From NCBI RefSeq assembly GCF_015356865.1, contig NZ_JAAFZA010000066.1:1-46008 (forward strand): a stretch of DNA of 46,008 nt. Direction: 5' to 3'. Every line of letters begins with the position of its first letter. Position 1 is the first letter of the stretch. This document shows positions 40,001 to 46,008 of this stretch, piece after piece. The translations under genes were made by a program, and so were the position numbers. A model generated the notes under the pieces. The model was given only the letters and a program-made list of their open reading frames with translations. It was not told the origin of the DNA and ran no database searches. The DNA comes from Catenulispora pinisilvae. Its GTDB lineage: Bacteria > Actinomycetota > Actinomycetes > Streptomycetales > Catenulisporaceae.

Positions 40001-40070
40001 TCAGCGCTTGAATCTCAGCGCTTGAGCGTCAGCGCTTGAATCTCAGTGCTTGAGCGTCAGCGCTTGAACC
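40001..40070. repeat. Five 14-bp repeats spanning a methyltransferase stop codon
   Basis: Five head-to-tail units: TCAGCGCTTGAATC, TCAGCGCTTGAGCG, TCAGCGCTTGAATC, TCAGTGCTTGAGCG and TCAGCGCTTGAACC, giving a 28-bp alternating super-unit. The last unit encodes the final Phe-Lys-Arg-stop of the methyltransferase (minus strand); the others are copies of that gene end placed downstream of it. Confidence 0.92.
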
Positions 40071-40890
40071 CGACCCCGCCGTCGAGCCAGATCGTCTCCC
40101 AGTCCTCGCGCACCGGCCCGTCCGGGCGCCACAGCGGCAGCTGCACCAGGCCGGGCTCGACGAGTTCGAAGTCGCCGAACAGCGCGGCGATCTCCTCGTG
40201 CTCGCGCACGGTGATCCGCGACTTCGCGTTGTCCCAGCCCTTGCGGGCGGCCGCGGAGACCTCGGGCTGACCGCCGTCGGTACCGTGCGAGATGACCAGG
40301 GCGCTGCCGGGGGCCAGGGCGTCGCGGAAGGCGGCGGCGATGCCGCCGGCGTCCTCGTCCTCGGCGACGAAGTGCAGCAGCGCGACCATCAGGACCGCCA
40401 CCGGCTGCTCGAAGTCCAGCAGTTCCCGGACCTGCGGGTGCTCCAGGATCGCCTTCGGTTCGCGGACGTCGGCGAGCACCACGGCGGTGCGGCTCTCATC
40501 GCCGGCCAGCAGGGCGCGGGAGTGGACGGCGACGATCGGGTCGTAGTCGACGTAGGCGACCCGGGCTTCGGGCTGGACGGCGCGCGCCACCTCGCCGGTG
40601 TTGCCCGCACCGGGCAGGCCGGTGCCGATGTCCAGGTACTGGGTGATCCCGGCCTCGGCGAGGTGCCGGACGGCGCGGCCGAGGAAGGCCCGGTTCTCCA
40701 GCACCATGGCGCGGGCGGCGGGGTTCCCGCGCATGGCCACCTCGGCGGCCTGGCGGTCCACCTCGAAGTGGTTCTTACCGCCGAGCATGTAGTCATAGAT
40801 CCGGGCGGGATGGGCCTTGGTCTGGTCGATCTCCGGGGGCAGCCAGTCCGGCAGCAGCGCTCCGGTGCCCGGGCCCAGTTCCTCGGTCAT
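40057..40890 (-). CDS. DUF574 SAM-dependent methyltransferase (Methyltransf_19), copy 1
   Basis: A 277-residue protein. The family opening is IDQTKAHPARIYDYMLGGKN followed by FEVDRQAAE. The SAM-binding glycine loop is YLDIGTGLPGAGNTGEVA, with VAYVDYDPIVAVHSRALL. The C-terminus LDGGVGFKR is usual for the family. These proteins are numerous in actinomycetes; targets are unknown. The start region is a 17-bp tandem duplication and the stop region a 14-bp array. It lies 71 bp from the MFS gene upstream. Confidence 0.92.
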   Translation of the reverse strand: MTEELGPGTGALLPDWLPPEIDQTKAHPARIYDYMLGGKNHFEVDRQAAEVAMRGNPAARAMVLENRAFLGRAVRHLAEAGITQYLDIGTGLPGAGNTGEVARAVQPEARVAYVDYDPIVAVHSRALLAGDESRTAVVLADVREPKAILEHPQVRELLDFEQPVAVLMVALLHFVAEDEDAGGIAAAFRDALAPGSALVISHGTDGGQPEVSAAARKGWDNAKSRITVREHEEIAALFGDFELVEPGLVQLPLWRPDGPVREDWETIWLDGGVGFKR

Positions 40891-40914
40891 GCGGTTGCCT
40901 CGGTCATGCGGTGT
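40881..40914. repeat. 17-bp tandem duplication of the methyltransferase start region
   Basis: CCTCGGTCATGCGGTTG (40881-40897) and CCTCGGTCATGCGGTGT (40898-40914) each contain the reverse complement of an ATG ACC GAG start. The outer copy makes a six-residue ORF, MTEATA, whose stop overlaps the true ATG (ATGA, 40887-40890). Confidence 0.88.
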
Positions 40915-40961
40915 GGCCCTCCCAGATCGGTGGCGGTGGGGTGGCGGGTGCCTGTGGTGCG

Positions 40962-42236
40962 TCAGATTATCCGATGGTCATCGGGTGCTGATACCGCGGC
41001 CTCATCGTCGCCCCCGCGGCCCGCGGTGGCGGCGCGAGCAGGTCGCCCAGAAGGCGTAGAGCGGGAACCGACCGCGGCGGCCGCCGCGCACACCACGGCG
41101 CACAGCGCGAAGAACGCTCCGCTGCCCCACCGCGCGGCCACGATGCCGGCCAGCGGGAACAGCAGGGGGCTCAGTCCCAGTGTGCACAGCGTCGTCACCG
41201 ACGTGACCCGGCCGAGGAAGTGCGGGGCGGCCACCGTCTGCAACCGGGCGTTGGCGACGACCATCGTCACGCCGGTGGTGGCGCCGAGGGCGGCGGCGAC
41301 CGCGATGGCGCCGGGCCGGCCGAGCGTGCCCCAGGCCACGAGCAACCCCGCGGTCAGCATCAGCGATCCGGCGATCATCGGGCGCGCCGGGTAGCGGCGA
41401 TCGGCGCGCGCCGCCAGGATCGCGGCGGCGGCCGCACCGCCGACGCTGAACGCGCCGAGGATCCAGCCGGCGGTGGCGCCGCTCCAGTGCCGTTGGGTAA
41501 CCAAGATGACGACGGCGACGGCGATCGGTCCGCTGAAGCACAGCTCGCTCAGGCCGATGACGATGACCAGGCGGCGCAGTTCGGCGTGGCGCCGCACGTA
41601 TCGCAGTCCTTCGCTGAACTGCTGCCACAGGCTTTGTCCGGGCTCGGATACGGCGGAGGTGCGAGGTATCCGCAGGGTCGGGAGAAGCACCAGCGACGCG
41701 CCGAAAAGCAGGCTGGCGGCCAGGAACGACGCGGACGCGCCGCCGACGCCGAGCACGACTCCGGCCAGCACCGGCCCGGCCAGGTTGGCGGCGCGCACGG
41801 CCAGCACCCGCATCCCCTGCACCCGTGCCAGCAGGCCGGTGTCGAGGCCGGTATCAAGGCCTGCGTCGACGAGCATCGGCGGGAGGGCTCCGACCGCGGG
41901 CATGAACAACGCGTCGACGGTGCCGAAGCCCACGGCCAGCGCCGCCAGCGTCCCTTCCTGGACCCGGTCGGCGACCGCGAGCGCCGCGCCCAAGACCAGG
42001 ACGCAGCGCACCAGGTCGCTGCCGATCAGGACGCGCCACGGCCCGAAGCGGTCGGCGACCACGCCGCCGCCGAGCATCAGCAGTGCCCTCGGCACCGCCC
42101 CGGCGGCCAGGATCAGTCCTGCGGCGGCCGGGCCGAGGGCGCGTGAGGCGGCCCAGGACAGGGTGATGAAGTAGATGGAGTCCGCGGTGACCGAGCAGGT
42201 GTAGGCCACGAGCCAGCGCAGCACACTGCCGTTCAC
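40962..42236 (-). CDS. MFS transporter (second ArsR-linked exporter)
   Basis: A 424-residue 12-helix transporter. It starts GTG 42236, ten bases after the ArsR stop. Helix 1 is WLVAYTCSVTADSIYFITLS; loop 2-3 is GGGVVADRFGPWRVLIGSD; the second-half loop is ARADRRYPARP. The C-terminal 40 residues are hydrophilic and Arg/Asp-rich. The layout matches the arsR-MFS pair at 35.2-37.2 kb, but sequence similarity is only at superfamily level by eye. The substrate is unknown. Confidence 0.9.
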   Translation of the reverse strand: MNGSVLRWLVAYTCSVTADSIYFITLSWAASRALGPAAAGLILAAGAVPRALLMLGGGVVADRFGPWRVLIGSDLVRCVLVLGAALAVADRVQEGTLAALAVGFGTVDALFMPAVGALPPMLVDAGLDTGLDTGLLARVQGMRVLAVRAANLAGPVLAGVVLGVGGASASFLAASLLFGASLVLLPTLRIPRTSAVSEPGQSLWQQFSEGLRYVRRHAELRRLVIVIGLSELCFSGPIAVAVVILVTQRHWSGATAGWILGAFSVGGAAAAAILAARADRRYPARPMIAGSLMLTAGLLVAWGTLGRPGAIAVAAALGATTGVTMVVANARLQTVAAPHFLGRVTSVTTLCTLGLSPLLFPLAGIVAARWGSGAFFALCAVVCAAAAAVGSRSTPSGRPARAATAGRGGDDEAAVSAPDDHRII

Positions 42237-42246
42237 TGTCTTGCGT

Positions 42247-42885
42247 TCATTGTCTTGGTCGCGGCTCTGGTCGCGGTTCTGATGGCAGCTCTGGTGGCGG
42301 CAACGCGTGGATGTGCAGGGACACCGGCCGCGCGTCGGGTTCTGCCGGCAGGTCGCGGTAGCGGTCGATCACCGCGACGAGGTCCCGCTTGAGGTCGGTG
42401 AGCTGCGCCGGGGTGAGGCGCAGGGAGCGTTCGCTGGTCATGGTGACGTTCAGCCAGTCCCTGGACAGGTGCGGGGCGTCGGCTGTGTAGCGCCGGAGAG
42501 CGTCACCGTATGCGAGAAGCGTCGAGTGCAGATAGGCGCGGCTGTCTTCCTGCTCGCCTTCGCCGTCCTCGACCGTGGCAGGGTCGTGATACAGCCCCTG
42601 GGCTTTGACGCGCCACCAGCGGTCGCGGCGCGTTCCGCGTTCCACGTCCTCCTCGATCAGGCCGCCCGCGGCGAGTTTGCGCAGGTGGTAGCTGACGGCG
42701 CCGGAGTCGAGGGCGAAGTGTGCGGCCAGCCGGCGGCCGGTGGCCGGGCCGTGGTCGCGCAGGTGGTGCAGGAAGCTCAGGCGCATCGGGTGGGCCAGGA
42801 CGCGCAGCGCGGCGGTGTCCAGGACGACGTCGCGTTCCGGGTGCGGCGCCAGCGGGTCGGGAGGTTCAAGTGCCATGTCCGGCAC
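42247..42885 (-). CDS. ArsR-type winged-helix regulator
   Basis: A 212-residue regulator. The winged HTH spans about 20-85: TAALRVLAHPMRLSFLHHLR, TGRRLAAHFALDSGAVSYHL, RKLAAGGLIEEDVERG with WWRVKAQG. No metal cysteines are visible. The tail is Pro/Glu/Arg-rich (PPPELPSEPRPEPRP). Start choices are GTG 42885 and ATG 42876; neither affects the HTH. A nested GCGAAC palindrome lies directly upstream. It is transcribed with the MFS gene. Confidence 0.9.
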   Translation of the reverse strand: MPDMALEPPDPLAPHPERDVVLDTAALRVLAHPMRLSFLHHLRDHGPATGRRLAAHFALDSGAVSYHLRKLAAGGLIEEDVERGTRRDRWWRVKAQGLYHDPATVEDGEGEQEDSRAYLHSTLLAYGDALRRYTADAPHLSRDWLNVTMTSERSLRLTPAQLTDLKRDLVAVIDRYRDLPAEPDARPVSLHIHALPPPELPSEPRPEPRPRQ

Positions 42886-42889
42886 GATA

Positions 42890-42941
42890 AAAGGCGAACG
42901 CCTCTTTGCGAACCCCCGTTCGCGAAGAAGTGTTCGCCTTT
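42890..42941. promoter_or_regulatory. Nested palindromic operator of arsR
   Basis: Outer arms AAAGGCGAAC (42890-42899) and GTTCGCCTTT (42932-42941) are perfect inverses. Inner arms GCGAAC (42908-42913) and GTTCGC (42918-42923) are also perfect. Four copies of one hexamer thus form two concentric palindromes in the 69-bp gap between methyltransferase copy 2 and arsR. This is a strong candidate for cooperative binding of two dimers. Confidence 0.78.
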
Positions 42942-42954
42942 CGTGGCGGCTGTG

Positions 42955-43794
42955 CTACCGCTTGATGCCGACCCCGGCGTACCCGTAGTCCAGGTCCCGT
43001 TCGGCGTCGGTGAGCTCGTGGTCCGGCCGCCAGGCCGGGATGATCACGACGCCGGGCGCCAGCAGCTCGGTGCCGGTGAAGAACCGCCCGACCTCCTGCC
43101 GGTCCCGCAGCACCAGCTGCGAGGTGGCGTTGTTCCAGCCCTTGCGGGCGGCGCCGAACTTGCCGGGCTCGCGGCCCTCGGAGGCGTGCGAGAGGGCCAG
43201 TCCGCTCCCGGGTGCCAGGGCGTCGAGGAACTGGATGGCGATGCCGTGCGCGTCCTCGACGTCGGAGACGAAGTCCAGGACGGCGACCATCAGCACCGCG
43301 ATCGGCTGGTCGAAGTCCAGGACCGCGTGGACGGCGCCGCTGTCCAAGATGGTCTTCGGTTCGCGGACGTCGGCCTGCAGGATCGCGGTCCGGTCCGGGT
43401 CGGCGCCGACCAGCAGGGCCCGGGAGTGCGCGCAGACGATCGGGTCGTAGTCGACGTAGACGACGCGGGCCTCGGGGTGGACCCGGCGGGCGACCTCGCC
43501 GGTGTTGCCGGGGCCGGGGATGCCGGAGCCGATGTCCAGGAACTGGGTGATGCCGGCCTCGGCCAGGTGCCGCACGGCGCGGCCGAGGAAGGCGCGGTTG
43601 ACGCGGGCCATGGCGCGCAGCTCCGGCATCAGGTCCAGGGCCACCTCGGCGGCCTCGCGGTCGACCTCGAAGTTGTCCTTGCCGCCGAGCAGGTAGTCGT
43701 AGATCCGCGCGGGACGGGCCTGGCCGCGCTCGATCGGCGGCGGCGTCCACTGCGGAAGCCACGCACCGCCGTCGCCGATCGACTCGTCGGTCAT
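42955..43794 (-). CDS. DUF574 SAM-dependent methyltransferase (Methyltransf_19), copy 2
   Basis: A 279-residue paralogue of the gene at 40057-40890. It shares the opening (PARIYDYLLGGKDNFEVDR), the SAM loop FLDIGSGIPGPGNTGEVA with VVYVDYDPIVCAHSRALL, and the basic C-terminus GVGIKR. GGAGGG lies about 7 nt before ATG 43794. It precedes the arsR operator and the arsR-MFS pair in the same direction, so read-through into arsR is possible unless the palindrome terminates it. Confidence 0.92.
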   Translation of the reverse strand: MTDESIGDGGAWLPQWTPPPIERGQARPARIYDYLLGGKDNFEVDREAAEVALDLMPELRAMARVNRAFLGRAVRHLAEAGITQFLDIGSGIPGPGNTGEVARRVHPEARVVYVDYDPIVCAHSRALLVGADPDRTAILQADVREPKTILDSGAVHAVLDFDQPIAVLMVAVLDFVSDVEDAHGIAIQFLDALAPGSGLALSHASEGREPGKFGAARKGWNNATSQLVLRDRQEVGRFFTGTELLAPGVVIIPAWRPDHELTDAERDLDYGYAGVGIKR

Positions 43795-43975
43795 CTTCGA
43801 CCCTCCCCTGAGGAAATACGTGGCGGGCGTCCCCCGTGTGGATCAGGCTAGCCGGAGATCATCGAGCCCTGACACCTCGTGCGGCGCCGGACCGACAGTG
43901 CCGCACCCGGCCGAAGCCGATGCGCTAGGTTCACTTGTCCGATGATTCGCCGCAGCCTGCCGGGAGCGCCAGGAA

Positions 43976-45427
43976 ATGATCGGTAACGCCCTGGTCGCGG
44001 GCATCGACTCGGCGACCCGGTGGTGCCAGGTCGTGATCCGCGACGCCGCCACCGGGGAGCGGCTGCGGGCCGGCGCCGCACCGCATCCGGACGGCACCGA
44101 GGTGCACCCCTCGGCCTGGTGGGAGGCGCTGGGCCAGGCCGTCGCCGCGGCCGGCGGACTGGAGGACGTGGCCGCGGTCTCGATCGCCGGGCAGCAGCAC
44201 GGCATGGTGTGCCTGGACGAGCAGGGCTCGGTGGTGCGCCCGGCGCTGCTGTGGAACGACACCCGCTCGGCCCGGGCCGCCGCCGACCTCGTCGCCGAAC
44301 TCGGCGGACCCGCGGCCTGGGCGGACGCGGTCGGCACCGTACCGGTCGCGGCCCTGACCGTCGCCAAACTGCGCTGGCTGGCCGGGAACGAACCGGCGCG
44401 CGCCCGGGCCACCGCCGCGGTCTGCCTGCCGCACGACTGGCTGACCTGGAAACTCGGCGGCGACCGCGATATCAGGACACTGACCACCGACCGCAGCGAC
44501 GCCTCCGGCACCGGCTACTACTCCCCCGCCGCCGACGCCTACCGGCCCGATCTGGTCGAACTGGCCCTGGGCCGGCAGCCGCTGCTGCCCAAGGTGCTCG
44601 GCCCGGCCGAAACGGCCCGGATCCTGGAGCCCTCGGCCGGATTCGCCCCGGCCGACTCCCCGCGCATCCGGCTCGGCGCGGCCGAGCTGAACCCGCTGCT
44701 GGTCGCCGCCGGATCCGGCGACAACGCCGCCGCCGCGCTCGGCCTGGGCGCGGGCCCGGGCGACGTGGTGGTGTCGATAGGCACCTCCGGCACGGTGTTC
44801 GCCTGCTACGACGCCCCCACCGCCGACCCGACCGGCGCGGTGGCCGGCTTCGCCGACGCCACCGGGGGCCACCTGCCGCTGGTCTGCACGCTCAACGCCG
44901 CACGCGTGCTGGACGCGGCCGCGGCGCTGCTCGGCGTCAGCCTCGGCGAGCTGTCCCGGCTGGCGCTGTCCGCCCCGGCCGGCGCCGACGGCCTGACCCT
45001 GATCCCGTATCTGGAGGGCGAACGCACCCCGAACCGCCCCGACGCCACCGGCACCCTGCACGGCCTGCGCCTGACCAACTCCACCCCGGCCCACCTGGCG
45101 CGCGCCTACATCGAGGGCATGCTGTGCGGACTGGCCGACGGCCTGGACGCGCTGCGGGCCGTCGGCGTGCCGGTGGAGCGGATCCTGCTGGTCGGCGGCG
45201 CGGCCCGCTCCGAGGCGGTGCGCACGATCGCGCCGGCGGTCCTCGGCCGCCCGGTGCTGGTGCCGCGCGCCGGGGACCACGTCGCCGACGGCGCGGCGAA
45301 GCAGGCGGCGTGGGCTTTGAGCGGGATGGCGGCGCCGCCGGCGTGGGACGTCTGCCAGTCGGAGAAGGCGGAGGCCGAGCCGGTGCCGTGGCTGCGGGAG
45401 CGCTACCACGAGTTCCGGGACGCTTAG
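43976..45427 (+). CDS. xylB: Xylulokinase
   Basis: A 483-residue FGGY-family kinase phosphorylating D-xylulose to xylulose-5-phosphate. The N-terminal domain has [16 protein letters not shown] (ATP loop), [16 protein letters not shown] (the xylulokinase substrate signature) and ALLWNDTRS. The C-terminal domain has [12 protein letters not shown] with the catalytic aspartate, [11 protein letters not shown] and [13 protein letters not shown]. No xylose isomerase or transporter is adjacent. The 181-bp gap before it shows no clear operator. Confidence 0.93.
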   Translation: MIGNALVAGIDSATRWCQVVIRDAATGERLRAGAAPHPDGTEVHPSAWWEALGQAVAAAGGLEDVAAVSIAGQQHGMVCLDEQGSVVRPALLWNDTRSARAAADLVAELGGPAAWADAVGTVPVAALTVAKLRWLAGNEPARARATAAVCLPHDWLTWKLGGDRDIRTLTTDRSDASGTGYYSPAADAYRPDLVELALGRQPLLPKVLGPAETARILEPSAGFAPADSPRIRLGAAELNPLLVAAGSGDNAAAALGLGAGPGDVVVSIGTSGTVFACYDAPTADPTGAVAGFADATGGHLPLVCTLNAARVLDAAAALLGVSLGELSRLALSAPAGADGLTLIPYLEGERTPNRPDATGTLHGLRLTNSTPAHLARAYIEGMLCGLADGLDALRAVGVPVERILLVGGAARSEAVRTIAPAVLGRPVLVPRAGDHVADGAAKQAAWALSGMAAPPAWDVCQSEKAEAEPVPWLRERYHEFRDA

Positions 45428-45471
45428 CGGCCGAGTTGCCAGGCGCCTTGCGGATGGGTTCCGCGCAGACG

Positions 45472-45879
45472 CTAGCCGCGCAGCTGCGCCCCGAGGCGGG
45501 GGTCGCCGTAGGCGCGGAACAGCGCGATGCGGCCGTCGCGGATCCGCAGGATCTGCACCGACGTCACGCTGAACGGCTTGCCGGTGGTGGTGATGGAGCC
45601 CTTGGTGTCCACCTCCACCACGATCACCTCAGGGTCCTGAGTCTGGTGGACCGCGGTCACGTCGAAGTCCTCGATGCGCAGCGGTGAGGCCATCATGCGG
45701 CGCGCGTATTCGCCGATGGCCTCTCGCCCGGCCAGGCGCAGCGGCGCTTCCGGCGTCCCCTCGAACGGCATCTCGATCACGGCGTCGGGGGCGAACAGGT
45801 CGGCGAAGCCGTCGGCGTCGCCGTCCAGGATGACTTGGCGGCGGCGGTCCAGGAGGTCGGCGGGCGTGGCGAAGGACAT
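45472..45879 (-). CDS. SnoaL/NTF2-like protein
   Basis: A 135-residue cone-fold protein. ADLLDRRRQVILDGDADGFA then DLFAPDAVIEMPFEG and GREAIGEYAR are typical of the SnoaL-like polyketide-cyclase/ketosteroid-isomerase group. RIRDGRIALFRAYGDP closes the sheet. AGGAG lies 7 nt before ATG 45879. It converges with xylB and faces a truncated divergent gene across a palindrome with 12-bp arms. The function is unknown. Confidence 0.88.
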   Translation of the reverse strand: MSFATPADLLDRRRQVILDGDADGFADLFAPDAVIEMPFEGTPEAPLRLAGREAIGEYARRMMASPLRIEDFDVTAVHQTQDPEVIVVEVDTKGSITTTGKPFSVTSVQILRIRDGRIALFRAYGDPRLGAQLRG

Positions 45880-45893
45880 GAGGCACTCCTCGG

Positions 45894-45929
45894 GGCTCGT
45901 TCATTCAACGCTTGTTCAATGAACGAGCC
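45894..45929. promoter_or_regulatory. Operator with 12-bp perfect inverted arms
   Basis: GGCTCGTTCATT (45894-45905) and AATGAACGAGCC (45918-45929) are exact inverses separated by 12 bp. It lies 14 bp upstream of the SnoaL-like gene. Part of it recurs downstream at 45951-45970. Confidence 0.7.
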
Positions 45930-45950
45930 TAGGCGGCATCGCGGGTTCGG

Positions 45951-45970
45951 TCAACGCTCGTAGAATGAAC
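45951..45970 (+). promoter_or_regulatory. Second, direct copy of the operator core
   Basis: TCAACGCTCGTAGAATGAAC matches TCAACGCTTGTTCAATGAAC (45905-45924) at 17 of 20 positions. The copies are 46 bp apart. This one ends 2 bp before a GTG start on the + strand. Confidence 0.6.
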
Positions 45971-45972
45971 TG

Positions 45973-46008
45973 GTGACGCCCGACCCCACGCCCGCCGACC
46001 TCCTGGAC
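45973..46008 (+). CDS. Start of a truncated divergent gene (possibly its regulator)
   Basis: An open frame GTG ACG CCC GAC reads MTPDPTPADLLD to the window end. Only 12 codons are present. Its position, divergent from the SnoaL-like gene across two operator copies, would suit a TetR-type regulator, but the sequence seen does not identify any family. Confidence 0.35.
   Translation, partial: MTPDPTPADLLD

Noticed and set aside
40001-40070. CRISPR-like array
   Set aside because: Units are 14 bp with no spacers and no cas genes nearby; they are simple tandem copies of a gene end.
45450-45464. GCGGA-5 nt-TCCGC hairpin between xylB and the SnoaL-like gene
   Set aside because: The 5-bp stem is too short to claim as a terminator in such GC-rich DNA.

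Overview
The window is a GC-rich (roughly 70 percent by eye) actinobacterial chromosome segment. Starts are often GTG, cytoplasmic genes are packed with 4-bp start/stop overlaps, and the content is typical of soil actinomycetes: PucR-type regulator, YVTN propeller protein, DUF574 methyltransferases, ECF42 sigma factor with a DGPF protein, and a CBM2-FnIII-GH18 chitinase. A Streptomyces- or Catenulispora-like host is plausible. This is inferred from gene content only. I saw no insertion sequence, phage gene, CRISPR array, rRNA or tRNA.

Region 1 (1-4.35 kb): a LysR regulator diverges from an MFS exporter. The exporter converges on, and overlaps, an NCS2 xanthine/uracil-type permease.

Region 2 (4.35-22.6 kb): a near-complete purine-to-central-metabolism pathway. 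Read on the minus strand from 20.1 kb down to 4.35 kb, fifteen genes plus one tiny ORF run head to tail: OHCU decarboxylase, HIU hydrolase, urate oxidase, xanthine dehydrogenase FAD and 2Fe-2S subunits, an 8-oxoguanine-deaminase-like amidohydrolase, a 24-codon ORF, the xanthine dehydrogenase Mo subunit, XdhC, a stand-alone allophanate-hydrolase C-terminal-like protein, hydroxypyruvate isomerase, tartronate semialdehyde reductase, glyoxylate carboligase, glycerate kinase, allantoinase and allantoicase. Together they would take xanthine or 8-oxopurines to urate, allantoin, allantoate, ureidoglycolate, glyoxylate and then phosphoglycerate. Ureidoglycolate lyase is the one step with no recognisable gene. 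A divergent pucR regulator and mocA (Mo-cofactor cytidylylation for xanthine dehydrogenase) complete the locus.

Region 3 (22.6-32.5 kb): a small membrane protein, a secreted YVTN beta-propeller, a LinF-like nucleotidyltransferase, a TetR/MFS/GH78 alpha-L-rhamnosidase unit with a clear AT-rich operator, a secreted DUF3089 hydrolase, and a divergent cupin/TetR pair around a palindrome. Convergent genes are separated by strong hairpins.

Region 4 (32.5-37.3 kb): a secreted 3D-domain (cell-wall-active) protein and a CBM2-FnIII-GH18 chitinase form an operon behind a promoter containing a DasR-like site, followed by an ArsR/MFS pair.

Region 5 (37.3-46 kb): an ECF42 sigma/DGPF/VOC operon with a matching ECF42-type promoter, a DoxX-like protein, two DUF574 methyltransferases flanking a second ArsR/MFS pair with a nested palindromic operator, xylulokinase, and a SnoaL-like protein whose palindromic promoter region faces a gene cut off by the window end.

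A recurring structural theme is short imperfect tandem duplications at gene boundaries. Several span a stop or start codon, and some create tiny coupling ORFs.
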